64,000 nucleotides of DNA from Lachnospiraceae bacterium UBA7050 (GTDB taxonomy: Bacteria > Bacillota > Clostridia > Lachnospirales > Lachnospiraceae): positions 5,164-69,163 of the forward strand of contig DLAJ01000041.1 of the NCBI GenBank assembly GCA_002493905.1. The letters run 5' to 3'. The notes beneath the pieces were generated by a model, which was given only the letters and a program-made list of their open reading frames with translations, ran no database searches and was not told the DNA's origin. Below, piece after piece: positions 43,842 through 52,192 of this stretch. Numbering within the stretch: position 1 is the first letter of the stretch; every line of letters starts with the position of its first letter. The translations under genes and the position numbers were made by a program.

Positions 43842-44471
43842 TCACATCCTTTTCAAAACGGCGATTCCCGACTCCCGATTGTCTATTTTTTCCGGGTTCA
43901 CGACACGGCGGACGTTATAAACATAGCCTGTATCGCCAAATCTGCCTTTCCTTTCTTCATCAAGATGCTCGTCATCCATACAGATATGCACCGCTTCCAG
44001 ACACATCAGCACATATTCGTCCCCCTCTTTCAGTTCTTTTTCCCACAAAAAACGGCACTCGATATGGAGAAAACATTCGCTGACTCTCGGCGCACGGACG
44101 CTCTTCGCAGGCTCTGCAGTAAGACCCGACTCCGCCAGTTCATCCATGTCGAACCCGTTATGTGCAATGGTCGAAAGGCACTTTTCATAAAGATCGGCAG
44201 TCGGAAAATTCAGCACAGCTTCCTTTGTCTCGTGCATTGTCTGATACAGGTGCCCCGACTTATGGACCCGCGACAAAATGGCATAAAACCCGCCCTCATT
44301 TCCGTTAAAGCATGCCCACGAACACAGGCTGGCGTTGGGCAGCCCGTTCGACTTATAAGACGTGACTAAGAAAAGCGGCGCTGGGATTGCCGTCACATAG
44401 TCCGCCCATGAAAACCCCCATTTCTCCATATTCTCCATTGTTTCCGGCATCATGGAATATTCTCTTTTCAT
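43842..44471 (-). CDS. Flavin reductase-like FMN-binding protein
   Basis: The 209-residue protein resembles the flavin reductase-like split-barrel family: an N-terminal YVTAIPAPLFLVTSYKSNGL, NASLCSWACFNGN (flavin-contact region), and KEAVLNFPTADLYEKC. Such proteins reduce or bind FMN; partners are unknown. AGGAGGTCAGA precedes the ATG at 44471. It is followed upstream by an unrelated alpha-toroid gene with 27 bases between, so they may be co-transcribed. Confidence 0.85.
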   Translation of the reverse strand: MKREYSMMPETMENMEKWGFSWADYVTAIPAPLFLVTSYKSNGLPNASLCSWACFNGNEGGFYAILSRVHKSGHLYQTMHETKEAVLNFPTADLYEKCLSTIAHNGFDMDELAESGLTAEPAKSVRAPRVSECFLHIECRFLWEKELKEGDEYVLMCLEAVHICMDDEHLDEERKGRFGDTGYVYNVRRVVNPEKIDNRESGIAVLKRM

Positions 44472-44498
44472 TCTGACCTCCTGACTTGGTTCTTTTCA

Positions 44499-45437
44499 TT
44501 AATTGTCAAATACACCCGTCTGAAATTCTCTGAGAAATCTCATTTTCTCAATAATCATCACGGATTTCCACCAGTTTGCCGCCAGTGGATATTCCACATA
44601 GTCGTTATACCACAGCCACGGTACAATATAGGAGCCGTCCTCAAGCTGCTCCTCGGCAATGAGTTCACATTCTTTTCGGACCAGCTCTTCATTCCCCTTA
44701 TAGAACATGCTTTCCCTGCCGGTAATCAGCGTAGACGGATGGCATACATACTCCGTTCCCCACCGGTTGGGCTCACGGCAGATGTCTGCGTTTACTTCCT
44801 CTTTGAGCTTGTCCGCAAACTCCCGCATGTCCACAAGCGCCGCTCCCGTCTCCTCCAGATATTCATACAGCCTGATCAAGCAGGCGGCAGCCGCACCGTC
44901 TCCAGTCGGAACGCTTTGTCTGAACCAGTCATAAGCCTGCTTTGTGATCTCTTCCGCTTTCCGGTACAGCCCGCTTTCTGCATCTGCAAAGCGCAGGATA
45001 AATCCGGCAAGATTCGCGGTCGGATTGTATTTCAGCTCCTGATTTTCATTGTAATCCCACCACGCCGCGTGGGGATAAGAATTGTTGGAGCTGACGGCAT
45101 TGAGCCACTGATTTTTTTCGATGGAGAACTCCGCGCCGCTGTCAAGATACCGGAGTATCCCTTTTACGACCGGATGTGAACTGTCCTCAAATCCGATTTC
45201 CCTTAAAATTTCACAGGCTGTCCACACCTGCACCGGACAGGAATTGGGATTCATGCTGTCCGCTTCGAGCGCGTGGCCAAAACCCCCGTCCGCGTTCTGA
45301 AACGCCGCAAGTGCCTTCAAAACTTCCCCGCGTGTTCCGTCCTCAAAATGATACCGCCAGCGCGCAAGCTCTACCGGGCGTGCACTGCGGTAAATGAATC
45401 TTTGTGCCCTCTTAAATATCGTCTCGTATTCTTTCAT
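44499..45437 (-). CDS. Alpha-toroid (prenyltransferase-repeat-like) protein
   Basis: The 312-residue product is helical and carries FQNADGGFGHALEAD near residue 50, the QxxDGGFG motif of squalene-cyclase and prenyltransferase alpha-toroid repeats, with later variants (LEDGSYIVPWLWY). No catalytic DxDD or zinc-binding residues are evident, so enzymatic function should not be assumed. Related proteins are annotated only as hypothetical. The ATG at 45437 is used. It lies upstream of the flavin reductase gene. Confidence 0.6.
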   Translation of the reverse strand: MKEYETIFKRAQRFIYRSARPVELARWRYHFEDGTRGEVLKALAAFQNADGGFGHALEADSMNPNSCPVQVWTACEILREIGFEDSSHPVVKGILRYLDSGAEFSIEKNQWLNAVSSNNSYPHAAWWDYNENQELKYNPTANLAGFILRFADAESGLYRKAEEITKQAYDWFRQSVPTGDGAAAACLIRLYEYLEETGAALVDMREFADKLKEEVNADICREPNRWGTEYVCHPSTLITGRESMFYKGNEELVRKECELIAEEQLEDGSYIVPWLWYNDYVEYPLAANWWKSVMIIEKMRFLREFQTGVFDN

Positions 45438-45488
45438 GGAAATCCCCCGCCTTTCATCGGACGTACCTCAGCTTCTGAATACATGATG

Positions 45489-46301
45489 TCACAGGCTGTG
45501 GGCATTGTCTTGTAAAAAAGCGACGTCTTTGAGCGCATTCTTCCTCGCCTGTTCCGGATACATCGTGTGAAAACGCCGGAAATCATTCAGCAGATGCGAT
45601 TGATCGGTATAACCATACTCCAGCACTTTATCCGCCATATTGAATGTCCTTCCAAAGAGGATCTCCTGCCAGATGCATTGATACCGGATCAGCGCTGCCG
45701 TTTTCTTTGGCGACAAGCCTGAATATTCCAGGAAGGTTCTCTCAAGCTGCCTGACGCTGATATGCAGCTCTTTTGAAAGTTCTCCCACCGTACAGACACC
45801 GCGCGTTTTCATGAGCTCACCGACTGCCTCATCATACAGACGGTTATGGCGCTCACGCAGATGTCTAAGAAAGAAGCGCTCCGAAAGCGCGATCCGCTGC
45901 GCAGTTGTCCCTGCCTCAATGATCTGGGGAAGCAATTCTCTTTCTATCCTGTGAAAATGTTCCCCGATCTCAAATCCGCCGTTCAGCGTCCCGCGCAGAC
46001 TGTCCTCCGCAAAGAGTTCCGCCGTCCATGCATAAAACCGGATGCCAAAGCTTTCCTCCGTCCTGCCGGACACAAACGGCCGGTCGGATACGCCGCTAAA
46101 GCATACGTTCTGACCGGCAAGGTTAAAAATAATATCTGCGCAGAGATCAGGAATGATCAGCCGCCCCGCCTGTTCCATGCTTGTCCAAAAGCAGCGGATC
46201 ATCGGCCTGAGCGCCTCGCAGGGGACATATTCCGTATAACCGCGCCGAAAGGGCTGTGCAGTCGTTGTGAAGGGCTCACTTTTCCGGTTGCTTAGAATCA
46301 T
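45489..46301 (-). CDS. AraC-family regulator with DUF6597-like N-terminal domain
   Basis: The C-terminus is an AraC-type helix-turn-helix (CTVGELSKELHISVRQLERT, then FLEYSGLSPKK and a second helix ending YTDQSHLLNDFRRFHTMYPE). The N-terminal half begins with EYVPCEALRPMIRCFWTS and IPDLCADIIFNLAG, which is the DUF6597-like sensory part of this regulator group. The start at 46301 (MILSNRKSEP) has GGAG eight bases upstream. It could regulate the adjacent alpha-toroid and flavin reductase genes, which is inference from position. Confidence 0.88.
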   Translation of the reverse strand: MILSNRKSEPFTTTAQPFRRGYTEYVPCEALRPMIRCFWTSMEQAGRLIIPDLCADIIFNLAGQNVCFSGVSDRPFVSGRTEESFGIRFYAWTAELFAEDSLRGTLNGGFEIGEHFHRIERELLPQIIEAGTTAQRIALSERFFLRHLRERHNRLYDEAVGELMKTRGVCTVGELSKELHISVRQLERTFLEYSGLSPKKTAALIRYQCIWQEILFGRTFNMADKVLEYGYTDQSHLLNDFRRFHTMYPEQARKNALKDVAFLQDNAHSL

Positions 46302-46386
46302 CACATCTTCTCCTGTAAAAACAATCTTATTCTGTTTCAAATCATTTTTTATCTTATCATAATTGTTCTTTTTCGGCAAAGCATGC

Positions 46387-46461
46387 AAGAACGCTGCGCG
46401 TTCTTCTAGTCGAACAATTTCCTATACGTTAAAAAAAGAGCCGCACCCACGTGCAGCTCTT
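46387..46461 (-). terminator. Hairpin and terminator downstream of the 46.5-kb gene
   Basis: At 46436-46461 AAGAGC-C-GCAC pairs with GTGC-A-GCTCTT (one G-U pair on the minus transcript), followed by seven T on the minus strand: a good terminator for the gene ending at 46505. A second small stem, AAGAACGC/GCGTTCTT with loop TGC, lies at 46387-46405. Confidence 0.78.
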
Positions 46462-46504
46462 AAATGTTTCCCTTTTTCTTCCATTCTGTTTCCTAAATTT
46501 ATTT

Positions 46505-47164
46505 TTATACAGCAGGCACCGGCTCCCCGGAGTCATCGGCATTCTGCCCGTCCCGCGCATTTTCATCAGCGTCCTTTGCCGCCTCCGCCCGCTCGTCAGG
46601 ATCGTCCATATCCAGCAAAATACGCTCCAGCTGTTCTTCGACTGTCAGCATATCATCATCCTTTCGGATTACACCTTTTTCCGCATAACGGTTATCCATG
46701 AAATCGGCTTCTGCAATCCCCTTCTGCGCCTCTTCCTTCAGGCGTTCTCCACGTTTTGCCCTCTGCTGTTCCCTCGCTTCCTCCTGCACGGCATCAATCC
46801 GCTCAATCAACCTGTCCCATTCTTCAATCGTGAACGACTGCGCGCCAATCTGAAAGCTGGGGGAAGTCTCACCCTTACGCACCTTCTCATTTAATTTGTC
46901 GATCATGTCCTGCATTTTCTCCCTGAGAGAACGCGTATCCACTTCCATTTCAGTCGTCTGTGTCTGCGGATTGCCCATAGCGTCCGCGCGTTTTTTTCCC
47001 GCCGCCTGCGTCAAGGAATCTGAAAAGCCTGCGTCCCCCGCTGTACCGGTCCGGGAACCGTCCGGCTGCAGCGTCCCTGCTCCCGCCGTTTTATCCGTTA
47101 TCCCGTTTTTACCCGCCCATGTACCGCGGTACTGTATCCGGTCCCGCATCGCATCCAGTGTCAT
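46505..47164 (-). CDS. Hypothetical charged protein with coiled-coil region
   Basis: I do not recognise a characterised family. The 220-residue product starts MTLDAMRDRIQYRGTW, has a low-complexity Gly/Thr/Asp section at residues 20-65, then a helical region (RSLREKMQDMIDKLNEKVRK) and a segment QIGAQSFTIEEWDRLIERID that looks conserved. The C-terminus is very acidic (DDPDERAEAAKDADENARD). No signal peptide or membrane helix. The ATG at 47164 follows GGAGAG. It lies between the LytTR regulator upstream and a terminator downstream. Confidence 0.6.
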   Translation of the reverse strand: MTLDAMRDRIQYRGTWAGKNGITDKTAGAGTLQPDGSRTGTAGDAGFSDSLTQAAGKKRADAMGNPQTQTTEMEVDTRSLREKMQDMIDKLNEKVRKGETSPSFQIGAQSFTIEEWDRLIERIDAVQEEAREQQRAKRGERLKEEAQKGIAEADFMDNRYAEKGVIRKDDDMLTVEEQLERILLDMDDPDERAEAAKDADENARDGQNADDSGEPVPAV

Positions 47165-47254
47165 ACCAGTCACTCTCCTTTTTCCGATTCCGTCAAAATT
47201 CCTACGATCCTGCATACGACCCACTGCATACAGCCCAATGCTTTGGATATCAAG

Positions 47255-47626
47255 TCACATGCTTCCCGCATTTTCGTTCAAAAACTGTTCATATTGTTTC
47301 TTCACATCAGGATACCGCGGTTTCGGCACCGATATCTGCTCCCCTGTCTTTAAGTAACAGACATAGCTGCTGATGCGCCGGATATAGCGCATATTAACCA
47401 AAAAGCTCCTATGAATCCTGACGAAATCAAATCCATCTAACTGGCGCTCAATCTCATCAAGTTTTCTGTAAATACTGTATGTCCTCTCCGCCGTATGAAA
47501 TAAATTTCTATGACGGTCGGTTTCCACATAAATCAGCGACTGAGCCGTGACAACTGCACTCCCCTCAACAAAAGGGAACCGCCGTGTATGTGTCGTGTTT
47601 TCGTTATCCTTTTTACCGACAGCCAT
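47255..47626 (-). CDS. Stand-alone LytTR DNA-binding regulator
   Basis: A single LytTR domain fills the protein: SLIYVETDRHRNLFHTAERT, then KLDEIERQLDGFDFVRIHRS with FLVNMRYIRRIS. LytTR regulators usually carry a receiver; here the domain is alone with a short N-terminus. I use the ATG at 47626, behind AGGGG; an in-frame extension of 25 residues has no such site. It diverges from the DUF2975 operon. Confidence 0.85.
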   Translation of the reverse strand: MAVGKKDNENTTHTRRFPFVEGSAVVTAQSLIYVETDRHRNLFHTAERTYSIYRKLDEIERQLDGFDFVRIHRSFLVNMRYIRRISSYVCYLKTGEQISVPKPRYPDVKKQYEQFLNENAGSM

Positions 47627-47799
47627 TCTTCTTGTCCCCTTCTCCCATAGTATCCGATTCTTATCTGTTATATCGGCTGTTTGGTCCTGTTTCTGTAACA
47701 ATGTGGCATAAAAAGACCATTTCCTGCATTAAAGTACCAGTTTCTGTTTCTCACAAGTCATCCAGCATTCAATCATTAACGATAAACATTAATTTTTTA

Positions 47800-47846
47800 T
47801 TGACAATCATTTATTTCCCTGTTATGATTCCTATTAGAGATCTCTA
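47800..47846 (+). promoter_or_regulatory. Promoter and palindrome before the DUF2975 operon
   Basis: TTGACA (47800-47805) and TATGAT (47823-47828) with a 17-base spacer form a near-consensus sigma-A promoter. The 12-base palindrome TAGAGATCTCTA (47835-47846) covers the predicted start site and could be the operator of the HTH protein encoded in the operon. Confidence 0.75.
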
Positions 47847-47880
47847 TCAGGATCACCTATTTACAGAAAGGATGCCCGCC

Positions 47881-48423
47881 ATGACACCGCATCAGCTAAA
47901 AATAAAAAATACAAGCCGCTATATCGCAGTTCTTCTCAAAATCGGACTGGCCGTTTTCATCGTGATCGCCCTGTTGGCACTTGCTGCAATCGGCATTTTA
48001 TTATTTTCTTCCGAACATACAAAAGCTTCTTTTCTAGCCGCATTTCAGGTTACTGCAAACAACGGAACCGTTTTGGAGATCGCTCCGCGGCCGCTGCTGA
48101 TCATGTTCCTGTTCATGCTCGCTGACACCCTGCTGATCATGACCGCCGTTTTTTTCATTCACGGCATTTTTCATGATCTTCAAAACGGATGCACCCCCTT
48201 TACGCGGCAAAATACCGCCCGTATTCAAATCGTCGCGGCAATCACGATCGTTTTGAGCATTGTCGGGGGCTGTTCCGACGCTCTGGTAGATTATTATACA
48301 ATTGGCGGATTAACATGGCATATCAACGCCATTGGCCTGATCAGCGGACTGATCATTTATTGTATCTCTTTTATTTTTCGTTACGGCTGCGATCTGCAGC
48401 AGGCATCGGATGAAACTTTATGA
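47881..48423 (+). CDS. DUF2975 membrane protein
   Basis: The product (180 residues) has four hydrophobic helices, beginning YIAVLLKIGLAVFIVIALLA and ending GLISGLIIYCISFIFRYGCD, with the HGIFHDLQNGCTPFTRQNTA loop typical of DUF2975. DUF2975 genes usually sit next to a small YozG-like XRE regulator, as here, eight bases downstream. The function is unknown. The ATG at 47881 has AAAGGA upstream. Confidence 0.85.
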   Translation: MTPHQLKIKNTSRYIAVLLKIGLAVFIVIALLALAAIGILLFSSEHTKASFLAAFQVTANNGTVLEIAPRPLLIMFLFMLADTLLIMTAVFFIHGIFHDLQNGCTPFTRQNTARIQIVAAITIVLSIVGGCSDALVDYYTIGGLTWHINAIGLISGLIIYCISFIFRYGCDLQQASDETL

Positions 48424-48432
48424 GGTGACAAA

Positions 48433-48666
48433 ATGCCTATCATTATGCGGTTAGACAGGGTGATGGCGGACAGAAAAATATCGCTGAAAGAATTATCGGA
48501 AAAAGTAGGCGTCGCAAATGTGAATCTTTCCAAAATGAAAACCGGAAAGATCAGCGCGGTCCGCTTTTCCACTTTGGAAGCGATCTGTGAGGCGCTCGAC
48601 TGCCAGCCCGGTGATATTCTGGAATATCAAAAGGATGACTCTGCGCATCCGCCCGAAACGCCTTGA
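48433..48666 (+). CDS. YozG-like XRE regulator
   Basis: The 77-residue protein is a bare helix-turn-helix: RLDRVMADRKISLKELSEKV, then NVNLSKMKTGKISAVRFSTL and LEAICEALDCQPGDILEY. This is the YozG/Cro-like type that accompanies DUF2975 proteins. It probably regulates its own operon through the palindrome at 47835-47846 (inference). GAGGTGACAAA precedes the ATG at 48433. Confidence 0.9.
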   Translation: MPIIMRLDRVMADRKISLKELSEKVGVANVNLSKMKTGKISAVRFSTLEAICEALDCQPGDILEYQKDDSAHPPETP

Positions 48667-48713
48667 TCAGCGTTTTCCTTTTTATTATTTTCTAAGTGTG
48701 ATAGGAGAAAAAA

Positions 48714-49028
48714 ATGAAAATCTTCGGTACGGTTTTAGCAGTCGTATATGCCTGCATCATGATTCTTGCGGCATACAAAGCAGACAAAAAAAGTATAACC
48801 TCCGTCTTCATTGCAGGAGGCGGTCTTTTGGTCCTTGTTTACAGTATTTTGAATTTATTCGTGACCCGCAGCGCAGCACCGCTGTTCGTGATCGGAATCC
48901 TTGGTATGGCTTCCGTCTCAGCCGGCGCGCTCATCAACGGGATCCGACAGAAAAATGTACATATTTCCCATCATCTCATCCGCCTGGTTATCGAGGGTGT
49001 AATCCTCGCTCTTTGCGCTGTCAGCTAA
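48714..49028 (+). CDS. Small membrane protein (104 residues)
   Basis: Three or four hydrophobic helices fill the protein (IFGTVLAVVYACIMILAAYK, VFIAGGGLLVLVYSILNLFV, LFVIGILGMASVSAGALI and LVIEGVILALCAVS). No family is recognised with confidence. The start at 48714 has ATAGGAG upstream. It is third in the DUF2975 operon and lies 22 bp before the CPBP gene. Confidence 0.75.
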   Translation: MKIFGTVLAVVYACIMILAAYKADKKSITSVFIAGGGLLVLVYSILNLFVTRSAAPLFVIGILGMASVSAGALINGIRQKNVHISHHLIRLVIEGVILALCAVS

Positions 49029-49050
49029 ACGCTGGGGAGGTCAAACGGAT

Positions 49051-49719
49051 ATGAGCGGATTTAGCATTTCATTGAGCAGTTCTTTTTTATGGACAAGTGT
49101 TTATCTCAGCTTTCTGTTTTTTTATACTTTTATGGAGATTGCCGTCTGGCGAAGGCTTCTTCCGAAATATTCCAGCACAGCCAGCCTTTTTACAATCGCC
49201 TTCTGTATTGGCTTTTTTCTCAAGTTATTAAAAAATGCGGGATATCATCCGAATCTCGTCTCCGGCTTTTCTTTATCGGGCTTGTTCTTTGCTGTCTGCT
49301 GCTCTGTATTCTTATTCCTTTTGCTGGACAGGGGATTGGACCGTGTATTCGAACGCCTTTTTCCCAAAAGTGAACAGAATTATCAGGAAGCGGTCAGACG
49401 CTTGACAGATGCTCCCGTAACAAGCATGATCCGGCTCTGCCTGTTCGCGCCCTTCATAGAGGAACACCTGATGCGCGGGTTTCTGCTTGGCGGTTTAGAA
49501 CCCCGTTACAGTACCGCCTGTGCGTTGCTGATATCCTCCTTCCTTTTTGCCTTTTTACATTTCAATATGGTACAGGGCCTGTCCGCATTTCTTTGCGGCA
49601 TTGTTCTCGGACTGCTCTATTTGAAAACCGGCTCCATTCTCTGCTGTATCATAGCCCACTCCGGTTATAACCTCTTATCCTGTGCTATGCTCATGCATTC
49701 CGTATCGCCTTCCAAATAA
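49051..49719 (+). CDS. CPBP (CAAX-type) intramembrane metalloprotease
   Basis: The 222-residue membrane protein has the three CPBP motifs: EEHLMRGF (EExxxR), FLFAFLHFN (FxxxH) and IAHSGYNL (HxxxN/B). Family members cleave or bind membrane proteins and are often associated with bacteriocin immunity. Here it closes the DUF2975-HTH-membrane operon, whose role is unknown. A strong terminator follows at 49790-49827. Confidence 0.9.
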   Translation: MSGFSISLSSSFLWTSVYLSFLFFYTFMEIAVWRRLLPKYSSTASLFTIAFCIGFFLKLLKNAGYHPNLVSGFSLSGLFFAVCCSVFLFLLLDRGLDRVFERLFPKSEQNYQEAVRRLTDAPVTSMIRLCLFAPFIEEHLMRGFLLGGLEPRYSTACALLISSFLFAFLHFNMVQGLSAFLCGIVLGLLYLKTGSILCCIIAHSGYNLLSCAMLMHSVSPSK

Positions 49720-49789
49720 ATGGGAGACGGACGCCGCCACGCTTTACGACCGGTCAATTCAAACGGCAGCATATCCTGTTTTGTTCGTC

Positions 49790-49827
49790 AAAAAAGCGCG
49801 GGATGCATGTGCAGCCCCGCGCTTTTT
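49790..49827 (+). terminator. Intrinsic terminator of the CPBP operon
   Basis: AAAAAGCGCGGG and CCCGCGCTTTTT form a 12-base-pair GC-rich stem with a 13-base loop and a T5 tail. It lies 71 bp after the CPBP stop. Confidence 0.88.
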
Positions 49828-49830
49828 GAT

Positions 49831-49920
49831 ACGTTATCCTTGATTCTCACCCGGCCTAATGCCTTATCCTTAATTCTCACTCGGCCTGATGCCTTATCCT
49901 TGATTCTCACTCGACTCTTA
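49831..49920 (-). repeat. Three 30-bp tandem repeats over the chemoreceptor stop codon
   Basis: Copies at 49831-49860, 49861-49890 and 49891-49920 share TTATCCTTGATTCTCAC. The copy at 49891-49920 contains the last codons and the TGA of the chemoreceptor gene; the other two lie beyond the stop. Confidence 0.85.
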
Positions 49921-52024
49921 AATGACTGACTGCTTCGTCCAGCTGCTCCGCACCCGACTGCAGCAACTGTACAGTCTTTTGAAGTTCCTCCACTGCATCT
50001 TTCTGGCGTCTTGCATTGCCGTCCACCTGCTGCGAGTTGGCACTTGTCTGCTCGGAAACTGCTGAGATATTCATCACGACATTGACCGCTTCTTTTTTCG
50101 TATTCTCAATCAGCTCCATACCCTCCGTAATTTTGGATAGATTGCCCACCATCATGCTGACGCGCTCATTCACATTATGGAATGCATCCAGTGTATGATT
50201 TAAGGAATCATTCTGTGACGCCACAATTTCATTCGCCTTGTTTACGGAATCGACAGTATCACCGGTCTGCCTCTGAATCCGCTCCACGATCTCGCCAATC
50301 TGCTTTGCCGCTTCCAGAGATTGATCAGCAAGCTTACGAATCTCTTCCGCCACGACAGAGAAGCCTCTTCCCGCTTCACCCGCACGCGCCGCTTCAATGG
50401 AGGCGTTCAGCGAAAGCAGGTTCGTCTGCGATGCAATATCATTGATAATATTTGCAAAATCACCAATCGACCTTGTCTGCTCGCTCAGCGACATGATGTC
50501 CTGATGGATCGCACCCGTAATGTCCTCCGTTGCTTTAGACTTAATGCTTAAGTCGTCAATGACTTTCATTCCATCCGTGATCGTGCGGCTCGCATCTTCC
50601 GAAACACGCGTGATCTCATCCGTATATTCATACACCGTGCGGATCTGATTGGAAAGCATATGAATATGCTCCACGCAGTTTTGGGAATCCTTTGCCTGTT
50701 CCGTCACACCGTGTTCGATCTCGCCGATCGCTATCGAGATTTCATTGCTTGACGAGATAAGGCGCATCGTATTATCGCCGACCTGACCTGAAGCGTCCGT
50801 CACCGTCCCCATCACACGCTTCACGCCCGCGATCAGTTTTCTGATACTTATGATCATTTCTTCTATGCTTAACGCAATCTGCCCAAATTCGTCCTTGCGT
50901 TTGGTGCGTAAGCTGACCGTAAAATCGCCCTGCGCCGCACATTCAAGCGGCCCCGTAATGTCTGCAACGCCCCTGCTCATCGTCCTTGAAAGCAAAATAC
51001 ACATAATGACCGCAACTGCAAACGCCACAAGTACGATCACAAACGTGACAACCTGAATGGTCTTTGCCGATCCTAAAAAGCTGCTTGTCGGTACAAGCAC
51101 CGCAAGCATGGCGCCTGTTTCACCAATACGGGAATAGGCAAATATGTACTGCCTGCCATGACGCGTCACCTCGCTGTATCCCTCCGCAGCCTCCGCATTC
51201 ATTGCATTTTGGTAAGCGGTCAGTTCACTAAATACCGGCGTCTCCCCCGCTGCAGCCGTTCCTCCGCAGTAAACTGTCTCGTTTCCGTCAGGCGCGATAA
51301 ACGCGGTAAAGCTTCCGGCTCCGTTATCCAACTCCGCCAACGCGTTATAAACCACGTCTCTGTCAATATCCACCACCAGAATCAGATTTCCCCTGATATT
51401 GATCTTTCTCCACAGGCTGATCGCATAATCTGAGCTGTCAAATTTTTCCTCTTTTTCCACCACACGTGCTTCCAGTGTCGGATGCGCACCTATATAGCCG
51501 TAGTTATCCGCCGATGACGCAATGACCGCGCCATCCGCAGCCTCCGTAAATGTAGTATAAAAATCAACACTGATATTGGCAGGCGTCGTCGTCAGGCCTG
51601 TCGCATGATCGCTGATCAGATACGCATGGTATACGAAATCCGATATCGTCTGAAGACTTTGTATCCGGGATTGTACGATTCCCTTCGCTTCTCTCTGCTC
51701 TTCCGTCAGGGCATCCAGATTCAGATTCGGATTCAGATAATAAGCAACCGTCTCATCCATCGTCATCAGTTCCAGCATCCGGTCCCCTACCTGCTGGAGT
51801 CCGAGTTCCAGATAACTGCCTTTTGCCGAAACAGTATCTACCAGCGAAGACTTCACTTCATCCGTAACTGTCCGCCTTGCGACAAGATAGGATGCCAGTC
51901 CCAGCACCACGATCATGACGATCAATACCAGAAACGCCGCGATCATTTTTGTAATAATACTGTGAAAAGACAAACGTCTTGGCGCACGACGCACCTTTCC
52001 TTCTATTTGCTCTCTTTTTGCCAT
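49907..52024 (-). CDS. Methyl-accepting chemotaxis protein
   Basis: The 705-residue chemoreceptor has an N-terminal membrane helix (IITKMIAAFLVLIVMIVVLG), a large extracellular dCache-like sensor with FDSSDYAISLWRKINIRGNL and related strands, a second membrane helix (VVTFVIVLVAFAVAVIMCIL), a HAMP region, and the signalling hairpin with IASQTNLLSLNASIEAARAG followed by EAGRGFSVVAEEIRKLA. The start at 52024 (MAKREQIE) follows GGGGGG, with a TATAAT at 52066-52061. No flagellar or che genes are in the window. The ligand is unknown. Confidence 0.94.
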   Translation of the reverse strand: MAKREQIEGKVRRAPRRLSFHSIITKMIAAFLVLIVMIVVLGLASYLVARRTVTDEVKSSLVDTVSAKGSYLELGLQQVGDRMLELMTMDETVAYYLNPNLNLDALTEEQREAKGIVQSRIQSLQTISDFVYHAYLISDHATGLTTTPANISVDFYTTFTEAADGAVIASSADNYGYIGAHPTLEARVVEKEEKFDSSDYAISLWRKINIRGNLILVVDIDRDVVYNALAELDNGAGSFTAFIAPDGNETVYCGGTAAAGETPVFSELTAYQNAMNAEAAEGYSEVTRHGRQYIFAYSRIGETGAMLAVLVPTSSFLGSAKTIQVVTFVIVLVAFAVAVIMCILLSRTMSRGVADITGPLECAAQGDFTVSLRTKRKDEFGQIALSIEEMIISIRKLIAGVKRVMGTVTDASGQVGDNTMRLISSSNEISIAIGEIEHGVTEQAKDSQNCVEHIHMLSNQIRTVYEYTDEITRVSEDASRTITDGMKVIDDLSIKSKATEDITGAIHQDIMSLSEQTRSIGDFANIINDIASQTNLLSLNASIEAARAGEAGRGFSVVAEEIRKLADQSLEAAKQIGEIVERIQRQTGDTVDSVNKANEIVASQNDSLNHTLDAFHNVNERVSMMVGNLSKITEGMELIENTKKEAVNVVMNISAVSEQTSANSQQVDGNARRQKDAVEELQKTVQLLQSGAEQLDEAVSHLRVE

Positions 52025-52192
52025 AAGTACCCCCCTTGTCCGCAACCCTGATCTGTCTCCATTATAATCTCTTTTCGATTAGAAAGAAAGCACTTTCGGC
52101 TATTTTCGTTCTTTATGCGGATGCCGCCCTTTTGTGCATCCTTTGTGAATATCTCTTTGTGCGCGTCCGTACGTTAGATCTGGTACTTATAC

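Noticed and set aside
44499..45437. Alpha-toroid protein considered as a terpene cyclase
   Set aside because: Only the QxxDGGFG-type structural motif is seen; catalytic aspartate motifs are absent.
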